The notes beneath the pieces are model-generated. The model saw nothing but the letters and a program-made list of their open reading frames with translations, ran no database searches and was not told the origin of the DNA. Position numbers and translations under genes: made by a program. Below are positions 53,301 to 64,000 of a DNA stretch of 64,000 bases, one piece after another. The DNA comes from Cyprinodon diabolis (taxonomy: Eukaryota; Chordata; Actinopteri; Cyprinodontiformes; Cyprinodontidae), in NCBI GenBank assembly GCA_030533445.1, contig JARPUW010000025.1:372001-436000 (forward strand). Reading direction: 5' to 3'. Numbering within the stretch: the first letter of the stretch is position 1; the number at the start of each line of letters is the position of its first letter.

Positions 53301-54959
53301 GTTGAGGCCAAAACGCTCATTTTACAGTGAGATAATGCCATTTTGGCCTCTGGAGTTGTAACAGACAAACCATTAATGATACAGCCATGATCTTTTCTGG
53401 CAATCATCTAGAGCTGAAAACTAACAATATAAAGTAGATTTGAGCAGATGTTTATGGTTCCAAGCTTCAAAACAGAAGTTGAGGCCAAAACGCTCATTTC
53501 ACAGTGAGATAATGCCATTTTGGCCTCTGGAGTTGTAACAGACAAACCATTAATGATACAGCCATGATCTTTTCTGGCAATCATCTAGAGCTGAAAACTA
53601 ACAATATAAAGTAGATTTGAGCAGATGTTTATGGTTCCAAGCTTCAAAACAGAAGTTGAGGCCAAAACGCTCATTTCACAGTGAGATAATGCCATTTTGG
53701 CCTCTGGAGTTGTAACAGACAAACCATTAATGATACAGCCATGATCTTTTCTGGCAATCATCTAGTGCTGAAAACTAACAATATAAAGTAGATTTGAGCA
53801 GATGTTTTTGGTTCCAAGCTTCAAAACAGAAGTTGAGGCCAAAACGCTCTTTTCACAGTGAGATAATGCCATTTTGGCCTTTGGAGTTGTAACAGACAAA
53901 CCATTAATGATACAGCCATGATCTTTTCTGGCAATCATCTAGAGCTGAAAACGAACAATATAAAGTAGATTTGAGCAGATGTTTTTGGTTACAAGCTTCA
54001 AAACAGAAGGTTGAGGCCAAAACGCTCTTTTCACAGTGAGATAATGCCATTTTGGCCTCTGGAGTTGTAACAGACAAACCATTAATGATACAGCCATGAT
54101 CTTTTCTGGCAATCATCTAGAGCTGAAAACTAACAATATAAAGTAGATTTGAGCAGATGTTTTTGGTTACAAGCTTCAAAACAGAAGTTGAGGCCAAAAC
54201 GCTCTTTTCACAGTGAGATAATGCCATTTTGGCCTCTGGAGTTGTAACAGACAAACCATTAATGATACAGCCATGATCTTTTCTGGCAATCATCTAGAGC
54301 TGAAAACTAACAATATAAAGTAGATTTGAGCAGAAGTTTTTGGTTCCAAGCTTCAAAACAGAAGTTGAGGCCAAAACGCTCTTTTCACAGTGAGATAATG
54401 CCATTTTGGCCTCTGGAGTTGTAACAGAAAAACCATTAATGATACAGCCATGATCTTTTCTGGCAATCATCTAGAGCTGAAAACTAACAATATAAAGTAG
54501 ATTTGAGCAGATGTTTATGGTTCCAAGCTTCAAAACAGAAGTTGAGGCCAAAACGCTCATTTCACAGTGAGATAATGCCATTTTGGCCTCTGGAGTTGTA
54601 ACAGACAAACCATTAATGATACAGCCATGATCTTTTCTGGCAATCATCTAGAGCTGAAAACTAACAATATAAAGTAGATTTGAGCAGATGTTTATGGTTC
54701 CAAGCTTCAAAACAGAAGTTGAGGCCAAAACGCTCATTTCACAGTGAGATAATGCCATTTTGGCCTCTGGAGTTGTAACAGACAAACCATTAATGATACA
54801 GCCATGATCTTTTCTGGCAATCATCTAGAGCTGAAAACTAACAATATAAAGTAGATTTGAGCAGATGTTTATGGTTCCAAGCTTCAAAACAGAAGTTGAG
54901 GCCAAAACGCTCTTTTTACAGTGAGATAATGCCATTTTGGCCTCTGGAGTTGTAACAGA
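50352..54959. repeat. Variable higher-order unit 3: 26 monomers, 4,608 bp
   Basis: Order: N with A98G; C with A125C (AAACCGCTC); M with G127A (ACACTC); M with a private T133C at 51016; K; M with C5T; two T57G monomers (M then base); R; core cassette; M; M; T with C162T; N; C95A monomer; R; then three M monomers, the first starting AAAACC (C1A) and the last with C135T. The stretch 53366-54428 matches 48048-49110 at an offset of 5,318. Confidence 0.88.
51947..53365. repeat. Core cassette, copy 3
   Basis: All eight monomers present. Upstream similarity to copy 1 extends to 50707 (15 monomers at an offset of 15,250). Downstream it is followed by M (53366) instead of T, so the 17 monomers found after copies 1 and 2 are absent here. 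Confidence 0.93.
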
Positions 54960-56554
54960 CAAACCATTAATGATACAGCCATGATCTTTTCTGGCAATCA
55001 TCTAGAGCTGAAAACGAACAATATAAAGTAGATTTGAGCAGATGTTTTTGGTTACAGGCTTCAAAACAGAAGGTTGAGGCCAAAACGCTCTTTTTACAGT
55101 GAGATAATGCCATTTTGGCCTCTGGAGTTGTAACAGACAAACCATTAATGATACAGCCATGATCTTTTCTGGCAATCATCTAGAGCTGAAAACTAACAAT
55201 ATAAAGTAGATTTGAGCAGATGTTTTTGCTTCCAAGCTTCAAAACAGAAGTTGAGGCCAAACCGCTCTTTTCACAGTGAGATAATGCCATTTTGGCCTCT
55301 GGAGTTGTAACAGACAAACCATTAATGATACAGCCATGATCTTTTCTGGCAATCATCTAGAGCTGAAAACTAACAATATAAAGTAGATTTGAGCAGATGT
55401 TTATGGTTCCAAGCTTCAAAACAGAAGTTGAGGCCAAAACACTCATTTTACAGTGAGATAATGCCATTTTGGCCTCTGGAGTTGTAACAGACAAACCATT
55501 AATGATACAGCCATGATCTTTTCTGGCAATCATCTAGAGCTGAAAACTAACAATATAAAGTAGATTTGAGCAGATGTTTATGGTTCCAAGCTTCAAAACA
55601 GAAGTTGAGGCCAAAACGCTCATTTCACAGTGAGATAATGCCATTTTGGCCTCTGGAGTTGTAACAGACAAACCATTAATGATACAGCCATGATCTTTTC
55701 TGGCAATCATCTAGAGCTGAAAACTAACAATATAAAGTAGATTTGAGCAGATGTTTTTGGTTACAAGCTTCAAAACAGAAGGTTGAGGCCAAAACGCTCT
55801 TTTCACAGTGAGATAATGCCATTTTGGCCTCTGGAGTTGTAACAGACAAACCATTAATGATACAGCCATGATCTTTTCTGGCAATCATCTAGAGCTGAAA
55901 ACTAACAATATAAAGTAGATTTGAGCAGATGTTTTTGGTTCCAAGCTTCAAAACAGAAGTTGAGGCCAAAACGCTCTTTTCACAGTGAGATAATGCCATT
56001 TTGGCCTCTGGAGTTGTAACAGACAAACCATTAATGATACAGCCATGATCTTTTCTGGCAATCATCTAGAGCTGAAAACTAACAATATAAAGTAGATTTG
56101 AGCAGATGTTTTTGGTTCCAAGCTTCAAAACAGAAGTTGAGGCCAAAACGCTCTTTTCACAGTGAGATAATGCCATTTTGGCCTCTGGAGTTGTAACAGA
56201 AAAACCATTAATGATACAGCCATGATCTTTTCTGGCAATCATCTAGAGCTGAAAACTAACAATATAAAGTAGATTTGAGCAGATGTTTATGGTTCCAAGC
56301 TTCAAAACAGAAGTTGAGGCCAAAACGCTCATTTCACAGTGAGATAATGCCATTTTGGCCTCTGGAGTTGTAACAGACAAACCATTAATGATACAGCCAT
56401 GATCTTTTCTGGCAATCATCTAGAGCTGAAAACTAACAATATAAAGTAGATTTGAGCAGATGTTTATGGTTCCAAGCTTCAAAACAGAAGTTGAGGCCAA
56501 AACGCTCTTTTTACAGTGAGATAATGCCATTTTGGCCTCTGGAGTTGTAACAGA
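54960..56554. repeat. Variable higher-order unit 4: 9 monomers, 1,595 bp
   Basis: A short unit: N with A98G; C with A125C; M with G127A; M; K; base; base; M starting AAAACC (C1A); M with C135T. It lacks the C5T monomer and the whole core cassette. The C1A change is shared only with 54429 in unit 3, which shows that the ends of units 3 and 4 are copies of each other. Confidence 0.88.
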
Positions 56555-59500
56555 CAAACCATTAATGATACAGCCATGATCTTTTCTGGCAATCATCTAG
56601 AGCTGAAAACGAACAATATAAAGTAGATTTGAGCAGATGTTTTTGGTTACAGGCTTCAAAACAGAAGGTTGAGGCCAAAACGCTCTTTTTACAGTGAGAT
56701 AATGCCATTTTGGCCTCTGGAGTTGTAACAGACAAACCATTAATGATACAGCCATGATCTTTTCTGGCAATCATCTAGAGCTGAAAACTAACAATATAAA
56801 GTAGATTTGAGCAGATGTTTTTGCTTCCAAGCTTCAAAACAGAAGTTGAGGCCAAACCGCTCTTTTCACAGTGAGATAATGCCATTTTGGCCTCTGGAGT
56901 TGTAACAGACAAACCATTAATGATACAGCCATGATCTTTTCTGGCAATCATCTAGAGCTGAAAACTAACAATATAAAGTAGATTTGAGCAGATGTTTATG
57001 GTTCCAAGCTTCAAAACAGAAGTTGAGGCCAAAACACTCATTTTACAGTGAGATAATGCCATTTTGGCCTCTGGAGTTGTAACAGACAAACCATTAATGA
57101 TACAGCCATGATCTTTTCTGGCAATCATCTAGAGCTGAAAACTAACAATATAAAGTAGATTTGAGCAGATGTTTATGGTTCCAAGCTTCAAAACAGAAGT
57201 TGAGGCCAAAACGCTCATTTCACAGTGAGATAATGCCATTTTGGCCTCTGGAGTTGTAACAGACAAACCATTAATGATACAGCCATGATCTTTTCTGGCA
57301 ATCATCTAGAGCTGAAAACTAACAATATAAAGTAGATTTGAGCAGATGTTTTTGGTTACAAGCTTCAAAACAGAAGGTTGAGGCCAAAACGCTCTTTTCA
57401 CAGTGAGATAATGCCATTTTGGCCTCTGGAGTTGTAACAGACAAATCATTAATGATACAGCCATGATCTTTTCTGGCAATCATCTAGAGCTGAAAACTAA
57501 CAATATAAAGTAGATTTGAGCAGATGTTTATGGTTCCAAGCTTCAAAACAGAAGTTGAGGCCAAAACGCTCATTTCACAGTGAGATAATGCCATTTTGGC
57601 CTCTGGAGTTGTAACAGACAAACCATTAATGATACAGCCATGATCTTTTCTGGCAATCATCTAGAGCTGAAAACGAACAATATAAAGTAGATTTGAGCAG
57701 ATGTTTATGGTTCCAAGCTTCAAAACAGAAGTTGAGGCCAAAACGCTCATTTCACAGTGAGATAATGCCATTTTGGCCTCTGGAGTTGTAACAGACAAAC
57801 CATTAATGATACAGCCATGATCTTTTCTGGCAATCATCTAGAGCTGAAAACGAACAATATAAAGTAGATTTGAGCAGATGTTTTTGGTTCCAAGCTTCAA
57901 AACAGAAGTTGAGGCCAAAACGCTCTTTTCACAGTGAGATAATGCCATTTTGGCCTCTGGAGTTGTAACAGACAAACCATTAATGATACAGCCATGATCT
58001 TTTCTGGCAATCATCTAGAGCTGAAAACTAAAAATATAAAGTAGATTTGAGCAGATGTTTTTGGTTACAAGCTTCAAAACAGAAGGTTGAGGCCAAAACG
58101 CTCATTTCACGGTGAGATAGTGCCATTTTGGCCTCTGGAGTTGTAACAGACAAACCATTAATGATACAGCCATGATCTTTTCTGGCAATCGTCTAGAGCT
58201 GAAAACTAACAATATAAAGTAGATTTGAGCAGATGTTTTTGGTTACAAGCTTCAAAACAGAAGGTTGAGGCCAAAACGCTCTTTTCACAGTGAGATAATG
58301 CCATTTTGGCCTCTGGAGTTGTAACAGACAAACCATTAATGATACAGCCATGATCTTTTCTGGCAATCATCTAGAGCTGAAAACTAACAATATAAAGTAG
58401 ATTTGAGCAGATGTTTTTGGTTCCAAGCTTCAAAACAGAAGTTGAGGCCAAAACGCTCTTTTCACAGGGAGATAATGCCATTTTGGCCTCTGGAGTTGTA
58501 ACAGACAAACCATTAATGATACAGCCATGATCTTTTCTGGCAACCATCTAGAGCTGAAAACTAACAATATAAAGTAGATTTGAGCAGATGTTTTTGGTTA
58601 CAAGCTTCAAAACAGAAGGTTGAGGCCAAAACGCTCTTTTCACAGTGAGATAATGCCATTTTGGCCTCTGGAGTTGTAACAGACAAACCATTAATGATAC
58701 AGCCATGATCTTTTCTGTCATTCATCTAGAGCTGAAAACTAACAATATAAAGTAGATTTGAGCAGATGTTTATGGTTCCAAGCTTCAAAACAGAAGTTGA
58801 GGCCAAAACGCTCATTTCACAGTGAGATAATGCCATTTTGGCCTCTGGAGTTGTAACACACAAACCATTAATGATACAGCCATGATCTTTTCTGGCAATC
58901 ATCTAGTGCTGAAAACTAACAATATAAAGTAGATTTGAGCAGATGTTTTTGGTTCCAAGCTTCAAAACAGAAGTTGAGGCCAAAACGCTCTTTTCACAGT
59001 GAGATAATGCCATTTTGGCCTCTGGAGTTGTAACAGACAAACCATTAATGATACAGCCATGATCTTTTCTGGCAATCATCTAGAGCTGAAAACTAACAAT
59101 ATAAAGTAGATTTGAGCAGAAGTTTTTGGTTCCAAGCTTCAAAACAGAAGTTGAGGCCAAAACGCTCTTTTCACAGTGAGATAATGCCATTTTGGCCTCT
59201 GGAGTTGTAACAGACAAACCATTAATGATACAGCCATGATCTTTTCTGGCAATCATCTAGAGCTGAAAACTAACAATATAAAGTAGATTTGAGCAGATGT
59301 TTATGGTTCCAAGTTTCAAAACAGAAGTTGAGGCCAAAACGCTCATTTTACAGTGAGATAATGCCATTTTGGCCTCTGGAGTTGTAACAGACAAACCATT
59401 AATGATACAGCCATGATCTTTTCTGGCAATCATCTAGAGCTGAAAACTAACAATATAAAGTAGATTTGAGCAGATGTTTATGGTTCCAAGCTTCAAAACA

Positions 59501-61340
59501 GAAGTTGAGGCCAAAACGCTCATTTCACAGTGAGATAATGCCATTTTGGCCTCTGGAGTTGTAACAGACAAACCATTAATGATACAGCCATGATCTTTTC
59601 TGGCAATCATCTAGAGCTGAAAACTAACAATATAAAGTAGATTTGAGCAGATGTTTATGGTTCCAAGCTTCAAAACAGAAGTTGAGGCCAAAACGCTCAT
59701 TTCACAGTGAGATAATGCCATTTTGGCCTCTGGAGTTGTAACAGACAAACCATTAATGATACAGCCATGATCTTTTCTGGCAATCATCTAGTGCTGAAAA
59801 CTAACAATATAAAGTAGATTTGAGCAGATGTTTTTGGTTCCAAGCTTCAAAACAGAAGTTGAGGCCAAAACGCTCTTTTCACAGTGAGATAATGCCATTT
59901 TGGCCTTTGGAGTTGTAACAGACAAACCATTAATGATACAGCCATGATCTTTTCTGGCAATCATCTAGAGCTGAAAACGAACAATATAAAGTAGATTTGA
60001 GCAGATGTTTTTGGTTACAAGCTTCAAAACAGAAGGTTGAGGCCAAAACGCTCTTTTCACAGTGAGATAATGCCATTTTGGCCTCTGGAGTTGTAACAGA
60101 CAAACCATTAATGATACAGCCATGATCTTTTCTGGCAATCATCTAGAGCTGAAAACTAACAATATAAAGTAGATTTGAGCAGATGTTTTTGGTTACAAGC
60201 TTCAAAACAGAAGTTGAGGCCAAAACGCTCTTTTCACAGTGAGATAATGCCATTTTGGCCTCTGGAGTTGTAACAGACAAACCATTAATGATACAGCCAT
60301 GATCTTTTCTGGCAATCATCTAGAGCTGAAAACTAACAATATAAAGTAGATTTGAGCAGAAGTTTTTGGTTCCAAGCTTCAAAACAGAAGTTGAGGCCAA
60401 AACGCTCTTTTCACAGTGAGATAATGCCATTTTGGCCTCTGGAGTTGTAACAGACAAACCATTAATGATACAGCCATGATCTTTTCTGGCAATCATCTAG
60501 TGCTGAAAACTAACAATATAAAGTAGATTTGAGCAGATGTTTTTGGTTACAAGCTTCAAAACAGAAGGTTGAGGCCAAAACGCTCTTTTCACAGTGAGAT
60601 AATGCCATTTTGGCCTCTGGAGTTGTAACAGACAAACCATTAATGATACAGCCATGATCTTTTCTGGCAATCATCTAGAGCTGAAAACTAACAATATAAA
60701 GTAGATTTGAGCAGATGTTTTTGGTTCCAAGCTTCAAAACAGAAGTTGAGGCCAAAACGCTCTTTTCACAGTGAGATAATGCCATTTTGGCCTCTGGAGT
60801 TGTAACAGACAAACCATTAATGATACAGCCATGATCTTTTCTGGCAATCATCTAGAGCTGAAAACTAACAATATAAAGTAGATTTGAGCAGATGTTTTTG
60901 GTTCCAAGCTTCAAAACAGAAGTTGAGGCCAAAACGCTCTTTTCACAGTGAGATAATGCCATTTTGGCCTCTGGAGTTGTAACAGACAAACCATTAATGA
61001 TACAGCCATGATCTTTTCTGGCAATCATCTAGAGCTGAAAACTAACAATATAAAGTAGATTTGAGCAGATGTTTATGGTTCCAAGCTTCAAAACAGAAGT
61101 TGAGGCCAAAACGCTCATTTCACAGTGAGATAATGCCATTTTGGCCTCTGGAGTTGTAACAGACAAACCATTAATGATACAGCCATGATCTTTTCTGGCA
61201 ATCATCTAGAGTTGAAAACTAACAATATAAAGTAGATTTGAGCAGATGTTTATGGTTCCAAGCTTCAAAACAGAAGTTGAGGCCAAAACGCTCTTTTTAC
61301 AGTGAGATAATGCCATTTTGGCCTCTGGAGTTGTAACAGA
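56555..61340. repeat. Variable higher-order unit 5: 27 monomers, 4,786 bp
   Basis: Like unit 3 up to the R monomer at 60278, but without the R in front of the core cassette. It ends TK, base, base, M, M with C49T and C135T, resembling the end of the 39-monomer block. The combination suggests a recombinant between the two types of unit end. Confidence 0.87.
57973..59391. repeat. Core cassette, copy 4
   Basis: All eight monomers present, 6,026 bp after copy 3. It is preceded directly by the T57G base monomer; the R monomer that precedes the other copies is missing. Followed by M, as in copy 3. Confidence 0.93.
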
Positions 61341-62404
61341 CAAACCATTAATGATACAGCCATGATCTTTTCTGGCAATCATCTAGAGCTGAAAACGAAC
61401 AATATAAAGTAGATTTGAGCAGATGTTTTTGGTTACAGGCTTCAAAACAGAAGGTTGAGGCCAAAACGCTCTTTTTACAGTGAGATAATGCCATTTTGGC
61501 CTCTGGAGTTGTAACAGACAAACCATTAATGATACAGCCATGATCTTTTCTGGCAATCATCTAGAGCTGAAAACTAACAATATAAAGTAGATTTGAGCAG
61601 ATGTTTTTGCTTCCAAGCTTCAAAACAGAAGTTGAGGCCAAACCGCTCTTTTCACAGTGAGATAATGCCATTTTGGCCTCTGGAGTTGTAACAGACAAAC
61701 CATTAATGATACAGCCATGATCTTTTCTGGCAATCATCTAGAGCTGAAAACTAACAATATAAAGTAGATTTGAGCAGATGTTTATGGTTCCAAGCTTCAA
61801 AACAGAAGTTGAGGCCAAAACACTCATTTTACAGTGAGATAATGCCATTTTGGCCTCTGGAGTTGTAACAGACAAACCATTAATGATACAGCCATGATCT
61901 TTTCTGGCAATCATCTAGAGCTGAAAACTAACAATATAAAGTAGATTTGAGCAGATGTTTATGGTTCCAAGCTTCAAAACAGAAGTTGAGGCCAAAACGC
62001 TCATTTCACAGTGAGATAATGCCATTTTGGCCTCTGGAGTTGTAACAGACAAACCATTAATGATACAGCCATGATCTTTTCTGGCAATCATCTAGAGCTG
62101 AAAACTAACAATATAAAGTAGATTTGAGCAGATGTTTTTGGTTACAAGCTTCAAAACAGAAGGTTGAGGCCAAAACGCTCTTTTCACAGTGAGATAATGC
62201 CATTTTGGCCTCTGGAGTTGTAACAGACAAATCATTAATGATACAGCCATGATCTTTTCTGGCAATCATCTAGAGCTGAAAACTAACAATATAAAGTAGA
62301 TTTGAGCAGATGTTTATGGTTCCAAGCTTCAAAACAGAAGTTGAGGCCAAAACGCTCATTTCACAGTGAGATAATGCCATTTTGGCCTCTGGAGTTGTAA
62401 CAGA

Positions 62405-62581
62405 CAAACCATTAATGATACAGCCATGATCTTTTCTGGCAATCATCTAGAGCTGAAAACGAACAATATAAAGTAGATTTGAGCAGATGTTTATGGTTCC
62501 AAGCTTCAAAACAGAAGTTGAGGCCAAAACGCTCTTTTCACAGTGAGATAATGCCATTTTGGCCTCTGGAGTTGTAACAGA
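62405..62581. repeat. Hybrid monomer at a recombination junction
   Basis: Units 3 and 5 have two successive T57G monomers: first M type (T89A, T131A), then base type (T89, T131). Here only one T57G monomer is present, with T89A at 62493 from the first and T131 at 62535 from the second. The simplest explanation is loss of exactly one monomer by exchange between 62493 and 62535. Confidence 0.82.
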
Positions 62582-62758
62582 CAAACCATTAATGATACAG
62601 CCATGATCTTTTCTGGCAATCATCTAGAGCTGAAAACTAACAATATAAAGTAGATTTGAGCAGAAGTTTTTGGTTCCAAGCTTCAAAACAGAAGTTGAGG
62701 CCAAAACGCTCTTTTCACAGTGAGATAATGCCATTTTGGCCTCTGGAGTTGTAACAGA

Positions 62759-64000
62759 CAAACCATTAATGATACAGCCATGATCTTTTCTGGCAATCAT
62801 CTAGAGCTGAAAACTAAAAATATAAAGTAGATTTGAGCAGATGTTTTTGGTTACAAGCTTCAAAACAGAAGGTTGAGGCCAAAACGCTCATTTCACGGTG
62901 AGATAGTGCCATTTTGGCCTCTGGAGTTGTAACAGACAAACCATTAATGATACAGCCATGATCTTTTCTGGCAATCGTCTAGAGCTGAAAACTAACAATA
63001 TAAAGTAGATTTGAGCAGATGTTTTTGGTTACAAGCTTCAAAACAGAAGGTTGAGGCCAAAACGCTCTTTTCACAGTGAGATAATGCCATTTTGGCCTCT
63101 GGAGTTGTAACAGACAAACCATTAATGATACAGCCATGATCTTTTCTGGCAATCATCTAGAGCTGAAAACTAACAATATAAAGTAGATTTGAGCAGATGT
63201 TTTTGGTTCCAAGCTTCAAAACAGAAGTTGAGGCCAAAACGCTCTTTTCACAGGGAGATAATGCCATTTTGGCCTCTGGAGTTGTAACAGACAAACCATT
63301 AATGATACAGCCATGATCTTTTCTGGCAACCATCTAGAGCTGAAAACTAACAATATAAAGTAGATTTGAGCAGATGTTTTTGGTTACAAGCTTCAAAACA
63401 GAAGGTTGAGGCCAAAACGCTCTTTTCACAGTGAGATAATGCCATTTTGGCCTCTGGAGTTGTAACAGACAAACCATTAATGATACAGCCATGATCTTTT
63501 CTGTCATTCATCTAGAGCTGAAAACTAACAATATAAAGTAGATTTGAGCAGATGTTTATGGTTCCAAGCTTCAAAACAGAAGTTGAGGCCAAAACGCTCA
63601 TTTCACAGTGAGATAATGCCATTTTGGCCTCTGGAGTTGTAACACACAAACCATTAATGATACAGCCATGATCTTTTCTGGCAATCATCTAGTGCTGAAA
63701 ACTAACAATATAAAGTAGATTTGAGCAGATGTTTTTGGTTCCAAGCTTCAAAACAGAAGTTGAGGCCAAAACGCTCTTTTCACAGTGAGATAATGCCATT
63801 TTGGCCTCTGGAGTTGTAACAGACAAACCATTAATGATACAGCCATGATCTTTTCTGGCAATCATCTAGAGCTGAAAACTAACAATATAAAGTAGATTTG
63901 AGCAGAAGTTTTTGGTTCCAAGCTTCAAAACAGAAGTTGAGGCCAAAACGCTCTTTTCACAGTGAGATAATGCCATTTTGGCCTCTGGAGTTGTAACAGA
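62759..64000. repeat. Core cassette, copy 5 (cut by window end)
   Basis: The first seven of the eight monomers, 4,786 bp after copy 4. The window ends at the close of the R monomer; the AAGTTTC M monomer would be next. Confidence 0.92.

Larger units (their letters stand above)
1..64000. repeat. 177/178-bp satellite array filling the whole window
   Basis: The entire window is a head-to-tail array of one monomer. I placed 361 successive monomer starts (CAAACC and its variants) with no gap: 259 monomers are 177 bp, 101 are 178 bp and one is 179 bp, which sums to the window length. All are in the same orientation. The first starts at base 1 and the last ends at base 64000, so both array ends lie outside. 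Most monomers differ from the consensus at only one to five positions. Composition, length and higher-order repeats fit a centromeric or pericentromeric satellite of a eukaryote; that location is inferred, as nothing here identifies a centromere directly. I do not recognise the family. Confidence 0.98.
61341..64000. repeat. Variable higher-order unit 6, incomplete: 15 monomers
   Basis: Begins with the A98G N monomer and follows unit 5 at +4,786 through the C5T monomer at 62228. Then one hybrid monomer (62405) replaces the pair of T57G monomers. R and the core cassette follow until the window ends. Confidence 0.88.

Noticed and set aside
1285..61560. Some 30 minus-strand reading frames of 66-116 codons, most starting MIARKDHG
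   Set aside because: They recur with the repeat, overlap two successive monomers, and end wherever a stop or the 177/178-bp frame change happens to fall. Single-base changes hit all codon positions alike, and there is no domain, promoter or neighbouring gene. They are shadows of the satellite.
1..64000. CRISPR array
   Set aside because: Repeats directly abut with no unique spacers; the unit is 177 bp and no cas gene is present.
1..64000. Human-type alpha satellite or a CENP-B box
   Set aside because: Monomer length is 177/178, not 171. The only consensus CpG is in AAACGCTC, so the TTCG and CGGG parts of a CENP-B box are missing on both strands.
1..64000. Identity with known satellites of similar length (Arabidopsis 178-bp, trypanosome 177-bp or cucumber 177-bp repeats)
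   Set aside because: Only the length agrees. I cannot match the sequence from memory; a database search of the reference monomer at 8337-8513 would decide.
1..64000. Window begins and ends at the same monomer phase
   Set aside because: Base 1 starts a CAAACC monomer by my choice of phase and base 64000 closes one. This has about a 1 in 177 chance and carries no biological meaning.

Overview
This 64-kb window is one uninterrupted head-to-tail satellite DNA array. My reading splits it into 361 monomers, all in one orientation: 259 of 177 bp, 101 of 178 bp and one of 179 bp, which sums to exactly 64,000. No unique sequence, transposon, RNA gene or credible protein gene is present, and the array runs off both ends. 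Positions inside a monomer are counted from the CAAACC start, which is base 1 of the window.

The consensus monomer is about 38% G+C and has a single CpG, at positions 126-127, where base composition predicts about six. Each monomer carries a 10-bp perfect inverted repeat (GAGGCCAAAA at 116-125, TTTTGGCCTC at 153-162) with a small palindrome, TCACAGTGA (134-142), almost exactly at its centre. Monomer length near a nucleosome repeat, long-range homogeneity and higher-order repeats point to a eukaryotic centromeric or pericentromeric satellite. CpG depletion suggests a genome with cytosine methylation; repeated CAAAA/TTTTG words lean mildly towards a plant. I do not recognise the family and cannot name the species.

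Monomers fall into recurring haplotypes, used below as labels: base; K (C95A plus an extra G after 113, 178 bp); M (T89A, usually with T131A); C (G92C); R (T84A); T (A47T); TK (A47T on a K monomer); G (A47T with T114G); N (T57G on a K-like 178-bp monomer); D (C60A on a K monomer); tM (C5T on M); and L (about nine changes). Their order shows layered higher-order repeats.

Layout. 1-21,098: a 13-monomer unit (2,306 bp) and an 11-monomer unit (1,948 bp), each in tandem, with a ~6.2-kb segment repeated 9,927 bp downstream. 21,099-30,492: irregular mixture with short cassettes. 30,493-64,000: variable-length units that each begin with an N monomer carrying A98G; they have 18, 94, 26, 9, 27 and at least 15 monomers. 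The 94-monomer unit contains a 39-monomer (6,916-bp) tandem duplication, which itself contains 7-monomer (1,242-bp) duplications. A distinctive 8-monomer cassette occurs four times complete and once cut off by the window end.

The window reads as a record of repeated unequal exchange and recent amplification. Short minus-strand reading frames recur with the repeat and are not genes.
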